Shown here: positions 16,727 to 26,039 of the stretch, one piece after another
Numbering within the stretch: the first letter of the stretch is position 1
How the letters are laid out: the number at the start of each line of letters is the position of its first letter
Assembly: GCF_001277345.1 (NCBI RefSeq)
Contig: NZ_LIUT01000008.1
Location: 573,035 to 637,034 of the forward strand
Source: Paenibacillus solani
Lineage (GTDB): Bacteria > Bacillota > Bacilli > Paenibacillales > Paenibacillaceae
Direction: 5' to 3'
Length of the DNA: 64,000 nucleotides
Made by a program: the position numbers and the translations under genes
Notes under the pieces: generated by a model
Told to the model about the DNA's origin: nothing
Seen by the model: only the letters and a program-made list of their open reading frames with translations
Database searches by the model: none

Positions 16727-17968
16727 ATGAGAAGGAAAACATGGTTAGGGATGTTGGCTGCACTAATGGTGTTCTCGGCCGTATTAGCTGGCTGCTCGGG
16801 TGGGTCTGAGAAAGCAGATGAAGGCAGTAAGGGTAAGCAGGAATTGAAAGTATGGTTGATGGGTGACGAAACGGACGAAACACTTATTAAGCAATATGAA
16901 GAGAAAAATCCCGGCGTGAAAGTAAACGTTCAATCGATTCCTTGGGGAAGTGCTCATGACAAGCTGCTGACAGCGGTTGCTTCGAAGAGCGGTCCGGACG
17001 TCGTGCAGATGGGCACCACCTGGATTCCCGAATTCGCGCAAGCCGGCGCTTTGCTTGACCTGACGCCGTATCTTGACCAATATCCGAATTTGAAGCCGGA
17101 GAATTACTTTGACGGTGCTGTTCAAACCATGAGCTACGACGACAAGATTGTCGGCATTCCATGGTACGTGGAAACTCGCGTCTTGTTCTATCGCACCGAT
17201 ATTCTGGCTGAAGTAGGCTATCCGGAAGGTCCTAAGACTTGGGATGATATGAAGGATGCCGGCCAGAAGTTGGCTGCCAGAGGAAACGGCAATTATGCGA
17301 TTACCATCGATGCTAAGGATATGAACTACTTGTCCATGTTTGCTTGGCAGAATGGAAGCGCTATGATCGACGAGAATCGGAAGCCTCATTTTAACGAGCC
17401 GGAATACATGGGAGCCATGGAGTATCTGAAGAGCTTCTACGATACAGGCATGACGCCGCTCGCGAGTGATCTGGATCTGTTTGCCGCATTTAAGGACGGA
17501 CAATTCCCGATGTTTATCAGCGGTCCTTGGATGATCCAAGGTGTGAAAGATAAAGCGCCTGAAATTGAGGGTAAATGGGCAACTACAACCCTCCCTGCAA
17601 AAGAAACGAATACTTCTTTCCTTGGCGGTGCTAACATGTCCGTATTTAGCAGCACCAAGAACGCAGATGAAGCCGTTAAATTCATTTCTTTCATGAGCGA
17701 ACAAGACTCACAATTGACTAACTACGATGTGTCCAAAAACCTGCCTGCTATTAAGAGTGCATGGGAAGACAAACGCTTTGAAGATCCGATCTTCGCTACG
17801 TTTGGAAAGCAACTGGAGCATGCTCAGCCTGTTCCATTCATCAAAGAATGGGATGCTATCTCGCAAGAAGCGATTGGTGCATTTGAGAGAATTGCGGTCG
17901 GAGGTGCTGACATCAAGACTGAGATGGACCAACTGAATGCGAAAGCGACAGAGATACTATCCAAATAA
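16727..17968 (+). CDS. Sugar ABC transporter substrate-binding lipoprotein
   Basis: A 413-aa extracellular solute-binding protein of the maltose-binding class (family 1). A lipoprotein signal ends in lipobox LAGC with Cys23. The mature part begins KQELKVWLMGDETDETLIKQYEEKNPGVKVN in typical fashion, and GPWMIQGVKD and FLGGANMSVFSSTKNADEAVKFI are conserved-looking segments of the two lobes. It starts an operon with two permeases and precedes a LacI gene, an esterase and a GH94 phosphorylase. From that context I infer that it captures beta-glucan oligosaccharides, possibly sophoro-oligosaccharides, as does the Listeria innocua protein encoded near its oligoglucan phosphorylase. Confidence 0.9.
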   Translation: MRRKTWLGMLAALMVFSAVLAGCSGGSEKADEGSKGKQELKVWLMGDETDETLIKQYEEKNPGVKVNVQSIPWGSAHDKLLTAVASKSGPDVVQMGTTWIPEFAQAGALLDLTPYLDQYPNLKPENYFDGAVQTMSYDDKIVGIPWYVETRVLFYRTDILAEVGYPEGPKTWDDMKDAGQKLAARGNGNYAITIDAKDMNYLSMFAWQNGSAMIDENRKPHFNEPEYMGAMEYLKSFYDTGMTPLASDLDLFAAFKDGQFPMFISGPWMIQGVKDKAPEIEGKWATTTLPAKETNTSFLGGANMSVFSSTKNADEAVKFISFMSEQDSQLTNYDVSKNLPAIKSAWEDKRFEDPIFATFGKQLEHAQPVPFIKEWDAISQEAIGAFERIAVGGADIKTEMDQLNAKATEILSK

Positions 17969-17989
17969 TATAAGATTGTAACCCAGCCC

Positions 17990-18022
17990 GGCTTGTTTCT
18001 TCAGATGATGATGAAACAAGCC
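17990..18022 (+). other. Intra-operon stem-loop after the binding-protein gene
   Basis: GGCTTGTTTC (17990-17999) pairs perfectly with GAAACAAGCC (18013-18022), and no T-run follows. Hairpins between a binding-protein gene and its permease genes commonly protect the upstream mRNA so that more binding protein than permease is made. I infer that role here. Confidence 0.65.
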
Positions 18023-18061
18023 TGACTGCTTCCAATGCCTACCCATTTTTGCAGGAGGTGA

Positions 18062-18967
18062 ATGACTTTGCAGAACTTTACCAAGCGTTTTAACCGCTAT
18101 AAGTATCCTTATATGTTTATTGCGCCTGCCCTGTTGCTGCTTCTGACATTCTCTATCATTCCGATCATCATTGCGCTTGTCATCAGCTTCACGAATATCG
18201 ACCTGGCGGGTCTCGCCAATTATTCCAATATTGAAGCCGTCGGCTTTGATAACTTCATGAATGTATTCAAGGATCCGGTTTTCCTGAAATCCCTGTATAA
18301 TACGATGTTCTATGTTATTATCGGAGTTCCGCTTGTCGTGATGCTTGCCATGGGCGCTGCATTGCTGCTTAACTATGGCACGGGATGGCTGTTCAAGACG
18401 TTCCGCGTTGTATATTATATGCCTTCCATTACGAATATTGTGGCGGTCGCAGTTGTGTGGGGTTACCTGTATAACAGCCATTACGGCCTCTTTAACCATA
18501 TGCTATCCTGGTTTGGCATTCCCGCACAGCAGTGGCTGAATGATCCTACCTTAGCCAAGTTATCTCTGATCCTTCTGGCTGTATGGAAATCAATCGGTCT
18601 GAATATGATTATTTTTCTTGCGGCGCTGCAGGGTATTCCGCGTTCTTATTATGAAGCGGCTGAAATCGATGGTGCGAGCAAGTGGAAAAAGCTTATATAC
18701 ATCACTGTTCCGCTGCTTAGCTTTGCGACCTTCTTTGTCACCATCACAACGCTGATCGGCTGGATTCAATTCTTCGAAGAGCCGCTGGTTATGACAAAGG
18801 GCGGACCGCTGAATTCCACCATGTCGATGGCCCTCTTCATTTATAATAATGGCTTCCAGCTCAGTAATTTCGGTTATGCCGCTGCAGGATCGTTTGTACT
18901 CTTCTTCATTATTATCGTGGTAACGATCTTACAATTCGCAGTCAAGAGAAAAGATGTTGAGTATTAA
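18062..18967 (+). CDS. Sugar ABC transporter permease (MalF/UgpA-like)
   Basis: A 301-aa permease with six transmembrane segments. Its EAA loop, EAAEIDGASKWKKLIYITVPL, lies at about residues 201-221. ATG 18062 stands only 3 nt after AGGAGG (18053-18058). An in-frame TTG at 18068 is 9 nt away and may be the real start, removing two residues. The gene lies 93 nt after the binding protein, behind an intra-operon hairpin. It pairs with the next permease, and the ATPase must come from elsewhere, probably an MsmX-type protein. Confidence 0.9.
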   Translation: MTLQNFTKRFNRYKYPYMFIAPALLLLLTFSIIPIIIALVISFTNIDLAGLANYSNIEAVGFDNFMNVFKDPVFLKSLYNTMFYVIIGVPLVVMLAMGAALLLNYGTGWLFKTFRVVYYMPSITNIVAVAVVWGYLYNSHYGLFNHMLSWFGIPAQQWLNDPTLAKLSLILLAVWKSIGLNMIIFLAALQGIPRSYYEAAEIDGASKWKKLIYITVPLLSFATFFVTITTLIGWIQFFEEPLVMTKGGPLNSTMSMALFIYNNGFQLSNFGYAAAGSFVLFFIIIVVTILQFAVKRKDVEY

Positions 18968-19012
18968 GACTTAGGCGATATTCCGTATCATAGCTGAAGG
19001 AGGCTTTAGAGT

Positions 19013-19831
19013 ATGGCAGCTAAAAGAATCGAGAAAACATTCATGACGGTGCTGCTCATTGCAGGGGGACTGCTGATGATGATTCCATTTATCTGGATGA
19101 TCACGTCCTCATTCAAGCCGGAAAATGAATTTACGGCGGTTCCGCCGACGTTATTACCGAAAGAATTTACCCTCAAAAATTATGTGGATCTATTTACGAA
19201 GCTGGACTTTATCGTATACCTCAAAAATACGCTCATTATTGTGTTCTGGTCGTTCATTGGTCTGTTCCTCAATGCCCTTGCAGGGTATGCATTCGCCAAG
19301 TTCGAGTTTCCAGGCAGCAAAAAACTGTTCTACCTCGTGCTAGCGACAATGATGATCCCGGGACAGGTGACCATGATTCCGGTTTATCTGCTGATTAATG
19401 CCATGGGTTTAACCAATACAATGGCAGGGATCGTGCTGCCGGGATTGGTCGGTGCATTCGGTATTTTTCTGTTCCGTCAGTTCATGTCCACGATTCCAAC
19501 AGATTTAATGGAGGCATCAAGGCTGGATGGAGCGGGAGAGCTCAGAATTTTCTTCCGTTTGATCGTTCCGATCACAAAGCCGGTATTTGCGGTTCAAGGG
19601 ATTTTGGCTTTCATCGGCGCCTGGAACAGCTTCCTGTGGCCGCTTATTATGGCGAATGACCAAAAGCTGTATACACTCTCGGTAGGTCTGCAGCTATTGA
19701 AGGGACAGCATGGATCCGATTTCGGCTTGCAGATGGCAGGCGCGGCATTTATGGTAGTTCCGATTATTATCGTATTTTCTTTCTTCCAAAAACATATTAT
19801 TGAAGGATATACGATCTCTGGCATGAAATAA
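19013..19831 (+). CDS. Sugar ABC transporter permease (MalG/UgpE-like)
   Basis: A 272-aa second permease with six transmembrane segments. The EAA motif, EASRLDGAGELRIFFRLIVPI, is at about residues 165-185, and the ending FFQKHIIEGYTISGMK is typical of MalG-type subunits. ATG 19013 follows AAGGAGG (18997-19003) at 9 nt. It lies 45 nt downstream of the first permease and 41 nt before the LacI gene, in one transcription unit. Confidence 0.92.
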   Translation: MAAKRIEKTFMTVLLIAGGLLMMIPFIWMITSSFKPENEFTAVPPTLLPKEFTLKNYVDLFTKLDFIVYLKNTLIIVFWSFIGLFLNALAGYAFAKFEFPGSKKLFYLVLATMMIPGQVTMIPVYLLINAMGLTNTMAGIVLPGLVGAFGIFLFRQFMSTIPTDLMEASRLDGAGELRIFFRLIVPITKPVFAVQGILAFIGAWNSFLWPLIMANDQKLYTLSVGLQLLKGQHGSDFGLQMAGAAFMVVPIIIVFSFFQKHIIEGYTISGMK

Positions 19832-19872
19832 GATAGATAGAGTTTTATAGTAGTAGAAGGAGCGAAAGAGAA

Positions 19873-20874
19873 ATGGCAACGATAAAGGATGTGGCAAAGC
19901 TCGCTGGTGTCGCCTTATCAACGGCTTCATATGCGTTAAGTGGCGACAGCAGAGTGAGTTCGAAGACAAGATCAAAGGTGCTCGAGGCAGCAAGGCAGTT
20001 GAATTATCGTAAGAACGGATTTGCCATGGATTTGAAGCGGAGCCGCACCAACACAATCGCTCTTATTCTGACGGATCTATCCGGTCCTTATTATTCCGAA
20101 CTGATTCGAAGCGTACAGGAAGTGGCTTTAACCAATGGGTATGATCTGATCGCCTGCAGCTCGATGGGCGGTAGAGATTCAACTGCGGTCAAATTTCTGC
20201 GGGAAAAAAGAGCCGACGGTGCGATCATTCTCGCGCCGAATATCCGCGATGAAGTTCTGATCGAGACTTCCGGTCCCCAGTTTCCGATTGTGATCATGGA
20301 TCGGCCTTTGTGCAGCGAATATTTGGTCAATGTGCTGGTCGATGGTGAACAAGGAGGCTACACGGCTACCCGATATCTGATTGAGAATGGTCATCGGCAA
20401 GTGGCCTACATTAGCGGTTCCGCGGATTCTTACGATAACCATTTGCGTTATCAGGGGTATCTACGGGCGCTCGCGGAAGCCGGGCTGGAAGAACAGTCGA
20501 AATGGCGTCTAAGCGGCAACTTTGTGCGCGAGGGCGGCTACAATGCTACCAAGATGATGATTATGCAGGGGACGCTCCCATCGGCGGTGTTTTACGGTAA
20601 CGATGAGATGGCTATCGGTGGATTGAAGGCGTTCGAGGAAAGCGGGATATCAGTGCCGAATGATGTATCGGTCATCGGATATGATGATATACAACTAGCC
20701 GAATATGTGAATCCGCCGCTGACGACCATCAGGCAGCCGAAGAGTGAAGCGGGATCGCTCGCAGCGCATTTGCTGTTTCAGATCCTGAGTGGCGAGTCTG
20801 TAAAGCAGTCTTACATGCTGACGACGGAAATGATGGAACGTGCTTCCGCGGGAAAGAGCAAAGTAGAGAATTAA
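19873..20874 (+). CDS. LacI-family transcriptional repressor
   Basis: A 333-aa LacI/GalR regulator. The helix-turn-helix (MATIKDVAKLAGVALSTASYAL, then a hinge helix with SSKTRSKVLEAARQLNY) covers residues 1-58. A periplasmic-binding-like sensor domain follows (NTIALILTDLSGPYYSELI ... VSVIGYDDIQLAEYVNPPLTTIRQP). It is encoded within the transporter-phosphorylase locus, and four GAAACGTTTC-type palindromes stand before the two transcription units, so local repression relieved by a sugar ligand is the likely mode. HTH positions reading ALSTAS differ from CcpA's, consistent with a local regulator rather than the global one. Confidence 0.92.
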   Translation: MATIKDVAKLAGVALSTASYALSGDSRVSSKTRSKVLEAARQLNYRKNGFAMDLKRSRTNTIALILTDLSGPYYSELIRSVQEVALTNGYDLIACSSMGGRDSTAVKFLREKRADGAIILAPNIRDEVLIETSGPQFPIVIMDRPLCSEYLVNVLVDGEQGGYTATRYLIENGHRQVAYISGSADSYDNHLRYQGYLRALAEAGLEEQSKWRLSGNFVREGGYNATKMMIMQGTLPSAVFYGNDEMAIGGLKAFEESGISVPNDVSVIGYDDIQLAEYVNPPLTTIRQPKSEAGSLAAHLLFQILSGESVKQSYMLTTEMMERASAGKSKVEN

Positions 20875-20889
20875 AGAACCGGATCGGAG

Positions 20890-21660
20890 ATGAGGAGCTT
20901 GGCATGGATCACATGTGATTTTTATTCCGAAACGCTGGAACTGTCTACTGGCATTGAGGTTTTTTTACCACAAGCCAAGTTGATGACATCAGGCTCTTCT
21001 TCGAGACTGCCGGTGCTTTATTTGCTTCACGGCCGAGGTGCCGATCAGACCGAATGGATGCGCAGGTCATCCATAGAGCGGTACGCCGAGAATAAAGGCA
21101 TTGCTCTGGTGATGCCGGGAGTGGGCCGAAGCTATTATATGGACATGGCTAACGGTCCATCTTACTTTACCTTCCTTAGTGAAGAGCTTCCGCAGCTGGT
21201 TCAATCGTTCTTCCCGGTATCAAGACGCAGGGAAGATACCTTTGTCGCCGGAATATCGATGGGCGGGTATGGTGCGTTTAAGCTGGTCCTGACTTATCCG
21301 GAGCGTTATGCGGCGGGAGCAAGCCTGTCGGGAGGGCTGGATCTTGCCAGCCGTGCTGCAGGCCGGGGATTTCAGGAGGCCGAAATCCGCACTCTATTTG
21401 GAAGCGTCGACCGCTTGGAGGGAAGCCGGGACGATTTGCTGTACTTAGCTTCGGAATTTGCTGCATATCAGGGCGAGAAACCGATGCTGTATCAGTGCTG
21501 CGGGACAGAAGATTTTCTGTATAAAGATAATCAGACCTTTAGACAGTGTGCGGACAGCTTGGGGATTCACATTACCTACGAGGAAGAACCAGGTGGTCAT
21601 GAATGGGGATATTGGGACCGTAAAATTCAGCGTGTGCTGGATTGGCTGCCCTTACCCTAA
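20890..21660 (+). CDS. Cytosolic alpha/beta-hydrolase esterase (CE1/FrmB-like)
   Basis: A 256-aa esterase of the esterase D/tributyrin esterase type. The nucleophile elbow is GISMGGYG with Ser123; PVLYLLHGRGADQTEW provides the oxyanion-side HG motif, and GGHEWGYW near the C-terminus holds the likely catalytic His. No signal peptide is present, so it acts in the cytosol. The start is uncertain: ATG 20890 abuts a GGAG, while the reading frame is closed by a stop at 20872-20874 (the LacI stop codon), so translation may be coupled to the LacI gene. Its place in the locus suggests removal of acyl decorations from imported oligosaccharides. That is inference from context only. Confidence 0.8.
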   Translation: MRSLAWITCDFYSETLELSTGIEVFLPQAKLMTSGSSSRLPVLYLLHGRGADQTEWMRRSSIERYAENKGIALVMPGVGRSYYMDMANGPSYFTFLSEELPQLVQSFFPVSRRREDTFVAGISMGGYGAFKLVLTYPERYAAGASLSGGLDLASRAAGRGFQEAEIRTLFGSVDRLEGSRDDLLYLASEFAAYQGEKPMLYQCCGTEDFLYKDNQTFRQCADSLGIHITYEEEPGGHEWGYWDRKIQRVLDWLPLP

Positions 21661-21678
21661 TTTGCTGTCCCTTTATAT

Positions 21679-21690
21679 TGAAACGTTTCG
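21679..21690. promoter_or_regulatory. LacI-type operator O3
   Basis: TGAAACGTTTCG contains the palindrome GAAACGTTTC (21680-21689), 20 bp after the esterase stop codon and about 205 bp before the GH94 gene. It is the same motif as O1 and O2. Confidence 0.78.
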
Positions 21691-21803
21691 AATTATAGCT
21701 GCCAACAAGCACTTTTTTTCTCTGGTTTGGATTGCTGTATTTTTAGTGAAAAGGCCTATAAATTATATGTTTTACAGGAAGTTATTAGTCATTTTCAGAA
21801 ACA

Positions 21804-21817
21804 TCAAAACGTTTCGA
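21804..21817. promoter_or_regulatory. LacI-type operator O4
   Basis: TCAAAACGTTTCGA matches the O2 palindrome except for one base in the left half-site. Its centre is 126 bp from that of O3, close to twelve turns of B-DNA, which would favour repression by looping. No clear minus-35/minus-10 pair could be fixed nearby. Confidence 0.72.
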
Positions 21818-21894
21818 GTTAATCAGAAAATGGGCCTTTTCGCTTCGAACATAACACGACTCACATCATATATGCAGAATAGGAAGTGAAATTT

Positions 21895-24800
21895 GTGACA
21901 GCCAATCATGTAACGAACGATGGAAAAGTTGTACTTCAGACGGGAGAATTGACGTTTTCCTTTTTGCCTAGTGGTGATCTTTATCAAGCCACTTATGGCA
22001 CAACGATGATTAATCAGCTCCTCTCCAATCCGATTGACGGGGCGCTGAGCAACTTATTTCTGAGAATCCATACGGGTAGCGGCATCGAGGCCGTTCCTAT
22101 GCTCGGAGTAAATTCCAACAGTGTGGTTACTTATGCGGATAACCGGATGCTGTGGGAAGGTAGTTTCAAGGGAGTGGATTATAAAGTACGGTTTACCCCA
22201 ACGGATGCGGGGGCGTGGTTCTGGGACGTCGAGCTCCAGGGAAAGGGAATCGAAGCTGACGTTGTGTACGGTCAGGATATCGGAATTGCTCATCCTGGTG
22301 CCGTTCGAAGCAATGAAGCGTATCTGTCCCAATATATCGACCATGCCGTGTTCCAGCAGGAAGATCGAGATTATGTGGTGTGCTCCCGCCAAAATCAGCC
22401 GCAAGGAGGCGCATTCCCCTACCTTCAACAAGGAGCGCTAACTTCTGCGGCCGGGTATGCAACGGACGGGTTTCAGTTCTTTGGCCTTTCCTATAAGGAG
22501 ACGAACCAGGTGGAAGCTTTGTTCAAGGAGAGCTTGCCGAATGAGGTCTATCAATACGAGTTTGCCTATACTGCTCTGCAGTCCCCTCGCGTAACGTTAA
22601 ACAGCTCGGCCCGGTTCGTATTTTACGGCTTGTTTAAGGAGGATCATCCGGAAGCGGTCACGTCGCTGGAATTCCAGGATGAACTTCAGGCCGCATGGCA
22701 GCAGGTGGAAGCTCGCCGCTTGAAGGACTCAGGCCATTCGCTGCCCCGGATCGAGCGATGCGAGCGTTTCGGGGAGGCTTTGCGGACATTGCCGCTGACG
22801 GAAGACGAGCTGAACGCTTTGTTCCCTGTACGCCGCCAAGAGGAGCGTGACGGAGAAGAGCTGCTTTCGTTCTTCACGGATACTTATGAGCATATCGTCA
22901 TGAAGGAGAAGGAGCTTCGCGTAGAGCGTCCGCATGGCCATATCTTGATGAGCGGCAACAATGTGAAGCTGGGGAGTCCTGTTATCACGACAACCTCCTA
23001 CATGTATGGCGTGTTTAATTCCCAGCTAGTGACAGGGAACACGAACTTCAACAAAATGATGAGTCATGCACGGAATGCATTAAATGTACCGAAGACATCC
23101 GGACAGCGTATTTATGTGGAGATGGACGGAGTGTATCGTCTCTTGACGATGCCGTCTGTGTTTGAGATCGGCTTTAACTATGTGCGGTGGTACTACAAAA
23201 CCGAAAGCGATATGTTGATCATCACTAACTTTACGTCAGCAACAGCGCCGGAGGTTACGCTTCAAGTCCGATCTGAGAGTGGAAGGTCTTATCGTTATCT
23301 GACCACCATGCAGATCACGATGGATGTCAATGAATATGAAGTACCTTATCATATGGTTCAGGAAGACGATATCCTTACGTTCCGTGCTGATTCGGCATCG
23401 CTCAGTTCTTCGGTGTACAAGGAACTGCATTATCGCCTTGGCGTAAAAGGAGCCGATATGCGGGTTATGGACGAAACTTGCCTGGCAAGCAACACTGTAC
23501 CTGGCAGTGCCTCCTTAACCGTACTTGAGCTTGGCGAAAGTGCGGAATGGACGATGACGGTAGAAGGCTGTCTTGATGCAGTGGACGCCCCACTTGCGGC
23601 ACGAGTGGCCGATGAGGAGATTGCAAGTTATCGCTCGTTCTACACATCCGTTATGAACGGCTTCCATTTGAGCCTGAAGAACGGACAGGACGACGGCTTG
23701 TTCAAGGTGAATGCGCTGGCCTGGTGGTATACGCACAATATGCTCGTACATTATTCAGTACCGCACGGTCTGGAACAGTACGGCGGTGCCGCTTGGGGAA
23801 CGCGTGATGTATGCCAGGGACCTGCTGAATATTTCATGGCTACGCATAAATACGAGCAGGTTCGCGATATCCTGCTTGAGGTATATTCACATCAATATGA
23901 GGATGACGGAAACTGGCCGCAGTGGTTCATGTTTGATAAGTACGCCCACATCCAGCAGGAAGAGAGTCACGGTGACATTATCGTATGGCCGCTTAAAGTG
24001 CTGGGCGATTATCTGGCCGTTACACAGGACTACAGCATTCTGGAGTCGGCTGTACCTTACACGAGAAAACACAGCTTCGATTTTACCGAGCAGACGTACA
24101 CGGTGCTTGAGCATGTGAAGAAGCAAATCGCCTATATTCAGGATCATTTCCTCCACGGGACTCATTTATCTTCTTATGGAGACGGGGATTGGGATGATAC
24201 GCTGCAGCCGGCGAACGCACAGCTCAAGCAGTTCATGGTCAGCAGCTGGACGGTAGCATTGACCTATCAAACCTTGAACCAATTCGCTCGTGTCATGGAG
24301 CGTGTGGATCCATCGATGTCCCATGCGATGGGAGACCTCGCGGCAGGAATCCATCAGGATTTCAATACGTATATCCTGAACTCCGAAGTCATACCTGGCT
24401 TTGTCTATATGGAGAGCAAAGAGCAAAGTAGATTCCTGCTTCATCCGTCCGATCAGGAAACGGGAATTCAGTACCGGCTGCTTCCGATGACGCGCAGCAT
24501 GATCAGCGAGCTGCTGACCCCGGAGCAGGCGGCAAGCCATTACGAGATTATCCGGGAGCAGCTGTTCTGTCCAGACGGCGTGAGATTGATGAACCGTCCA
24601 GCCGTATATGCCGGCGGTGTGAGCACGCACTTTAAGCGGGCCGAGCAGGCGGCGAATTTCGGCCGGGAGATTGGACTTCAGTACGTTCACGCGCATATCC
24701 GTTATGTAGAGGCGATGGCCAAGCTCGGCAAGAGCAGCGAGGTTTGGAGCGGGCTTGAGCGTATCAATCCGATTGGCATCACCGAAATCGTGCCGAATGC

Positions 24801-25272
24801 GGAGCTGCGCCAGAGCAATGCCTATTTCAGCAGTTCGGACGGGAAGTTTAATACCCGCTATGAAGCACAGGAGTCTTTTGATGCGCTGCGCGGCGGCCGA
24901 GTGCCTGTCAAAGGGGGATGGCGGATATATTCCAGCGGGCCGGGGATTTACATGAACCAGTTGATTTCCAATGCCCTTGGTATTCGTGAAGCGGAAGGAG
25001 ACCTGGTTATTGACCCGGTTCTGCCGAAGGCATTGGATGGCCTGGAGTTTAAATTCAACTATGCAGGAGTGCCAGTGACATTCATATATCATATGGATCA
25101 CGCCGAGCAGACCCGTATCACGATTAACGGTCAGGATGTGCCAGGGGATACCTTCCGGAACCGCTACCGTACAGGCGGCGTTCGTATTGCCAAGGCAGAT
25201 TTTCAGCGATTAGCTGCAGAAGGCGGAACCGATTGTGTCGTGGATATTTACTCCTTCATTCATGAACAATAA
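21895..25272 (+). CDS. GH94-family phosphorylase, probable 1,2-beta-oligoglucan phosphorylase
   Basis: A 1125-aa intracellular enzyme. The N-terminal 550 residues are beta-rich; an alpha/alpha-barrel-like region follows with NALAWWYTHN, AAWGTRDVCQGP and the acidic motif GDGDWDDTL (about residues 762-769), the expected site of the general-acid Asp of GH94. Tailing beta segments complete the inverting-phosphorylase layout. Length and motifs fit the long oligoglucan phosphorylases (Listeria innocua Lin1839 type) better than the 800-aa cellobiose phosphorylases. Expected reaction: phosphorolysis of beta-1,2-glucan oligomers to glucose 1-phosphate. I prefer GTG 21895, 8 nt after AGGAAG; GTG 21886 overlaps that site. 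Operators O3 and O4 precede it. A different beta-glucoside specificity is possible. Confidence 0.72.
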   Translation: MTANHVTNDGKVVLQTGELTFSFLPSGDLYQATYGTTMINQLLSNPIDGALSNLFLRIHTGSGIEAVPMLGVNSNSVVTYADNRMLWEGSFKGVDYKVRFTPTDAGAWFWDVELQGKGIEADVVYGQDIGIAHPGAVRSNEAYLSQYIDHAVFQQEDRDYVVCSRQNQPQGGAFPYLQQGALTSAAGYATDGFQFFGLSYKETNQVEALFKESLPNEVYQYEFAYTALQSPRVTLNSSARFVFYGLFKEDHPEAVTSLEFQDELQAAWQQVEARRLKDSGHSLPRIERCERFGEALRTLPLTEDELNALFPVRRQEERDGEELLSFFTDTYEHIVMKEKELRVERPHGHILMSGNNVKLGSPVITTTSYMYGVFNSQLVTGNTNFNKMMSHARNALNVPKTSGQRIYVEMDGVYRLLTMPSVFEIGFNYVRWYYKTESDMLIITNFTSATAPEVTLQVRSESGRSYRYLTTMQITMDVNEYEVPYHMVQEDDILTFRADSASLSSSVYKELHYRLGVKGADMRVMDETCLASNTVPGSASLTVLELGESAEWTMTVEGCLDAVDAPLAARVADEEIASYRSFYTSVMNGFHLSLKNGQDDGLFKVNALAWWYTHNMLVHYSVPHGLEQYGGAAWGTRDVCQGPAEYFMATHKYEQVRDILLEVYSHQYEDDGNWPQWFMFDKYAHIQQEESHGDIIVWPLKVLGDYLAVTQDYSILESAVPYTRKHSFDFTEQTYTVLEHVKKQIAYIQDHFLHGTHLSSYGDGDWDDTLQPANAQLKQFMVSSWTVALTYQTLNQFARVMERVDPSMSHAMGDLAAGIHQDFNTYILNSEVIPGFVYMESKEQSRFLLHPSDQETGIQYRLLPMTRSMISELLTPEQAASHYEIIREQLFCPDGVRLMNRPAVYAGGVSTHFKRAEQAANFGREIGLQYVHAHIRYVEAMAKLGKSSEVWSGLERINPIGITEIVPNAELRQSNAYFSSSDGKFNTRYEAQESFDALRGGRVPVKGGWRIYSSGPGIYMNQLISNALGIREAEGDLVIDPVLPKALDGLEFKFNYAGVPVTFIYHMDHAEQTRITINGQDVPGDTFRNRYRTGGVRIAKADFQRLAAEGGTDCVVDIYSFIHEQ

Positions 25273-25353
25273 ATTTTGACCCTTAGGCTTGTCTGCAAGA
25301 AGCAAACCTCTCTGATATAATAGAGGGAACGCTGATCAAAGCGAGGGATGGCG

Positions 25354-25851
25354 ATGAAGACACGACAAGAGACATTGACCATTCGATTCTCCGAGATGAA
25401 GGATGCTGCAGCACTCATGGCACTTGATGAACTGGTCTGGGATCGTAATACGGCCCCGGCCCCACTGGAGTGGACTTCAAGAGATCATTACCTTCTGCAT
25501 TGTCCGCCGGGCACGCAGCTCGTGGCGCTGCATGAAGGAGAGTTGTGCGGTTATGTTGGATTCCGGAACCCTACAAGCCTTCACAGTAATCGTCATGTGC
25601 TGGAGCTGAATATCGCGGTTCACCCTGACTATCAACGGCAGGGCATCGGTTTGCGGCTGATGGCGGCCGCTAAGGATACCGCGCGCAGCAAAGGCATTTC
25701 GAAGCTGAGGCTGCGGGTGCTGTCCAGCAATCCGGGTGCTCTATCTTTTTACAGGTACTGCGGGTTTACGGAAGAGGGCAGACTGATTCAGGAGTTTTAT
25801 GTGGATGGACGTTATGTTGATGATATCTTAATGTGCTGCTTCTTATCATAA
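25354..25851 (+). CDS. GNAT-family N-acetyltransferase
   Basis: A 165-aa acetyltransferase. The acetyl-CoA-binding motif A is LNIAVHPDYQRQGIGLRLM (about residues 87-105), followed by SSNPGALSFYRYCGFTEEGR, which forms motif B. ATG 25354 is 6 nt after GAGGG; ATG 25348 directly abuts it. The gene follows the GH94 gene by 81 bp with a TATAAT (25316-25321) just upstream, so it probably has its own promoter. The acceptor (amino acid, peptide or amine) is unknown. Confidence 0.85.
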   Translation: MKTRQETLTIRFSEMKDAAALMALDELVWDRNTAPAPLEWTSRDHYLLHCPPGTQLVALHEGELCGYVGFRNPTSLHSNRHVLELNIAVHPDYQRQGIGLRLMAAAKDTARSKGISKLRLRVLSSNPGALSFYRYCGFTEEGRLIQEFYVDGRYVDDILMCCFLS

Positions 25852-25916
25852 TCATGGTTGTAATGCCGTGATTGGGCCGGTTCGCATTTTGCAAAAGAGC
25901 TGGAGTTATAGGGTCG

Positions 25917-25950
25917 AACAGTCCGGCAGCGTGCCGGGCTGTTTTTATTT
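25917..25950 (+). terminator. Rho-independent terminator
   Basis: ACAGTCCGGCA (25918-25928) pairs with TGCCGGGCTGT (25932-25942), with one G-T wobble and a GCG loop, followed by TTTTATTT. It ends the GNAT gene. Confidence 0.92.
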
Positions 25951-25976
25951 AAGAAAAAACCAGCCCATTTGGCTCC

Positions 25977-26006
25977 TGGACAAGGATATACCCGATTGCA
26001 TATAGT
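25977..26006 (+). promoter_or_regulatory. Probable promoter of the MOSC gene
   Basis: TGGACA (25977-25982), an 18-bp spacer and TATAGT (26001-26006) lie 34 bp before the MOSC start codon. Confidence 0.5.
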
Positions 26007-26039
26007 AAGTGAAGTGAATATAGGGCGGAGGTTTTGTTC

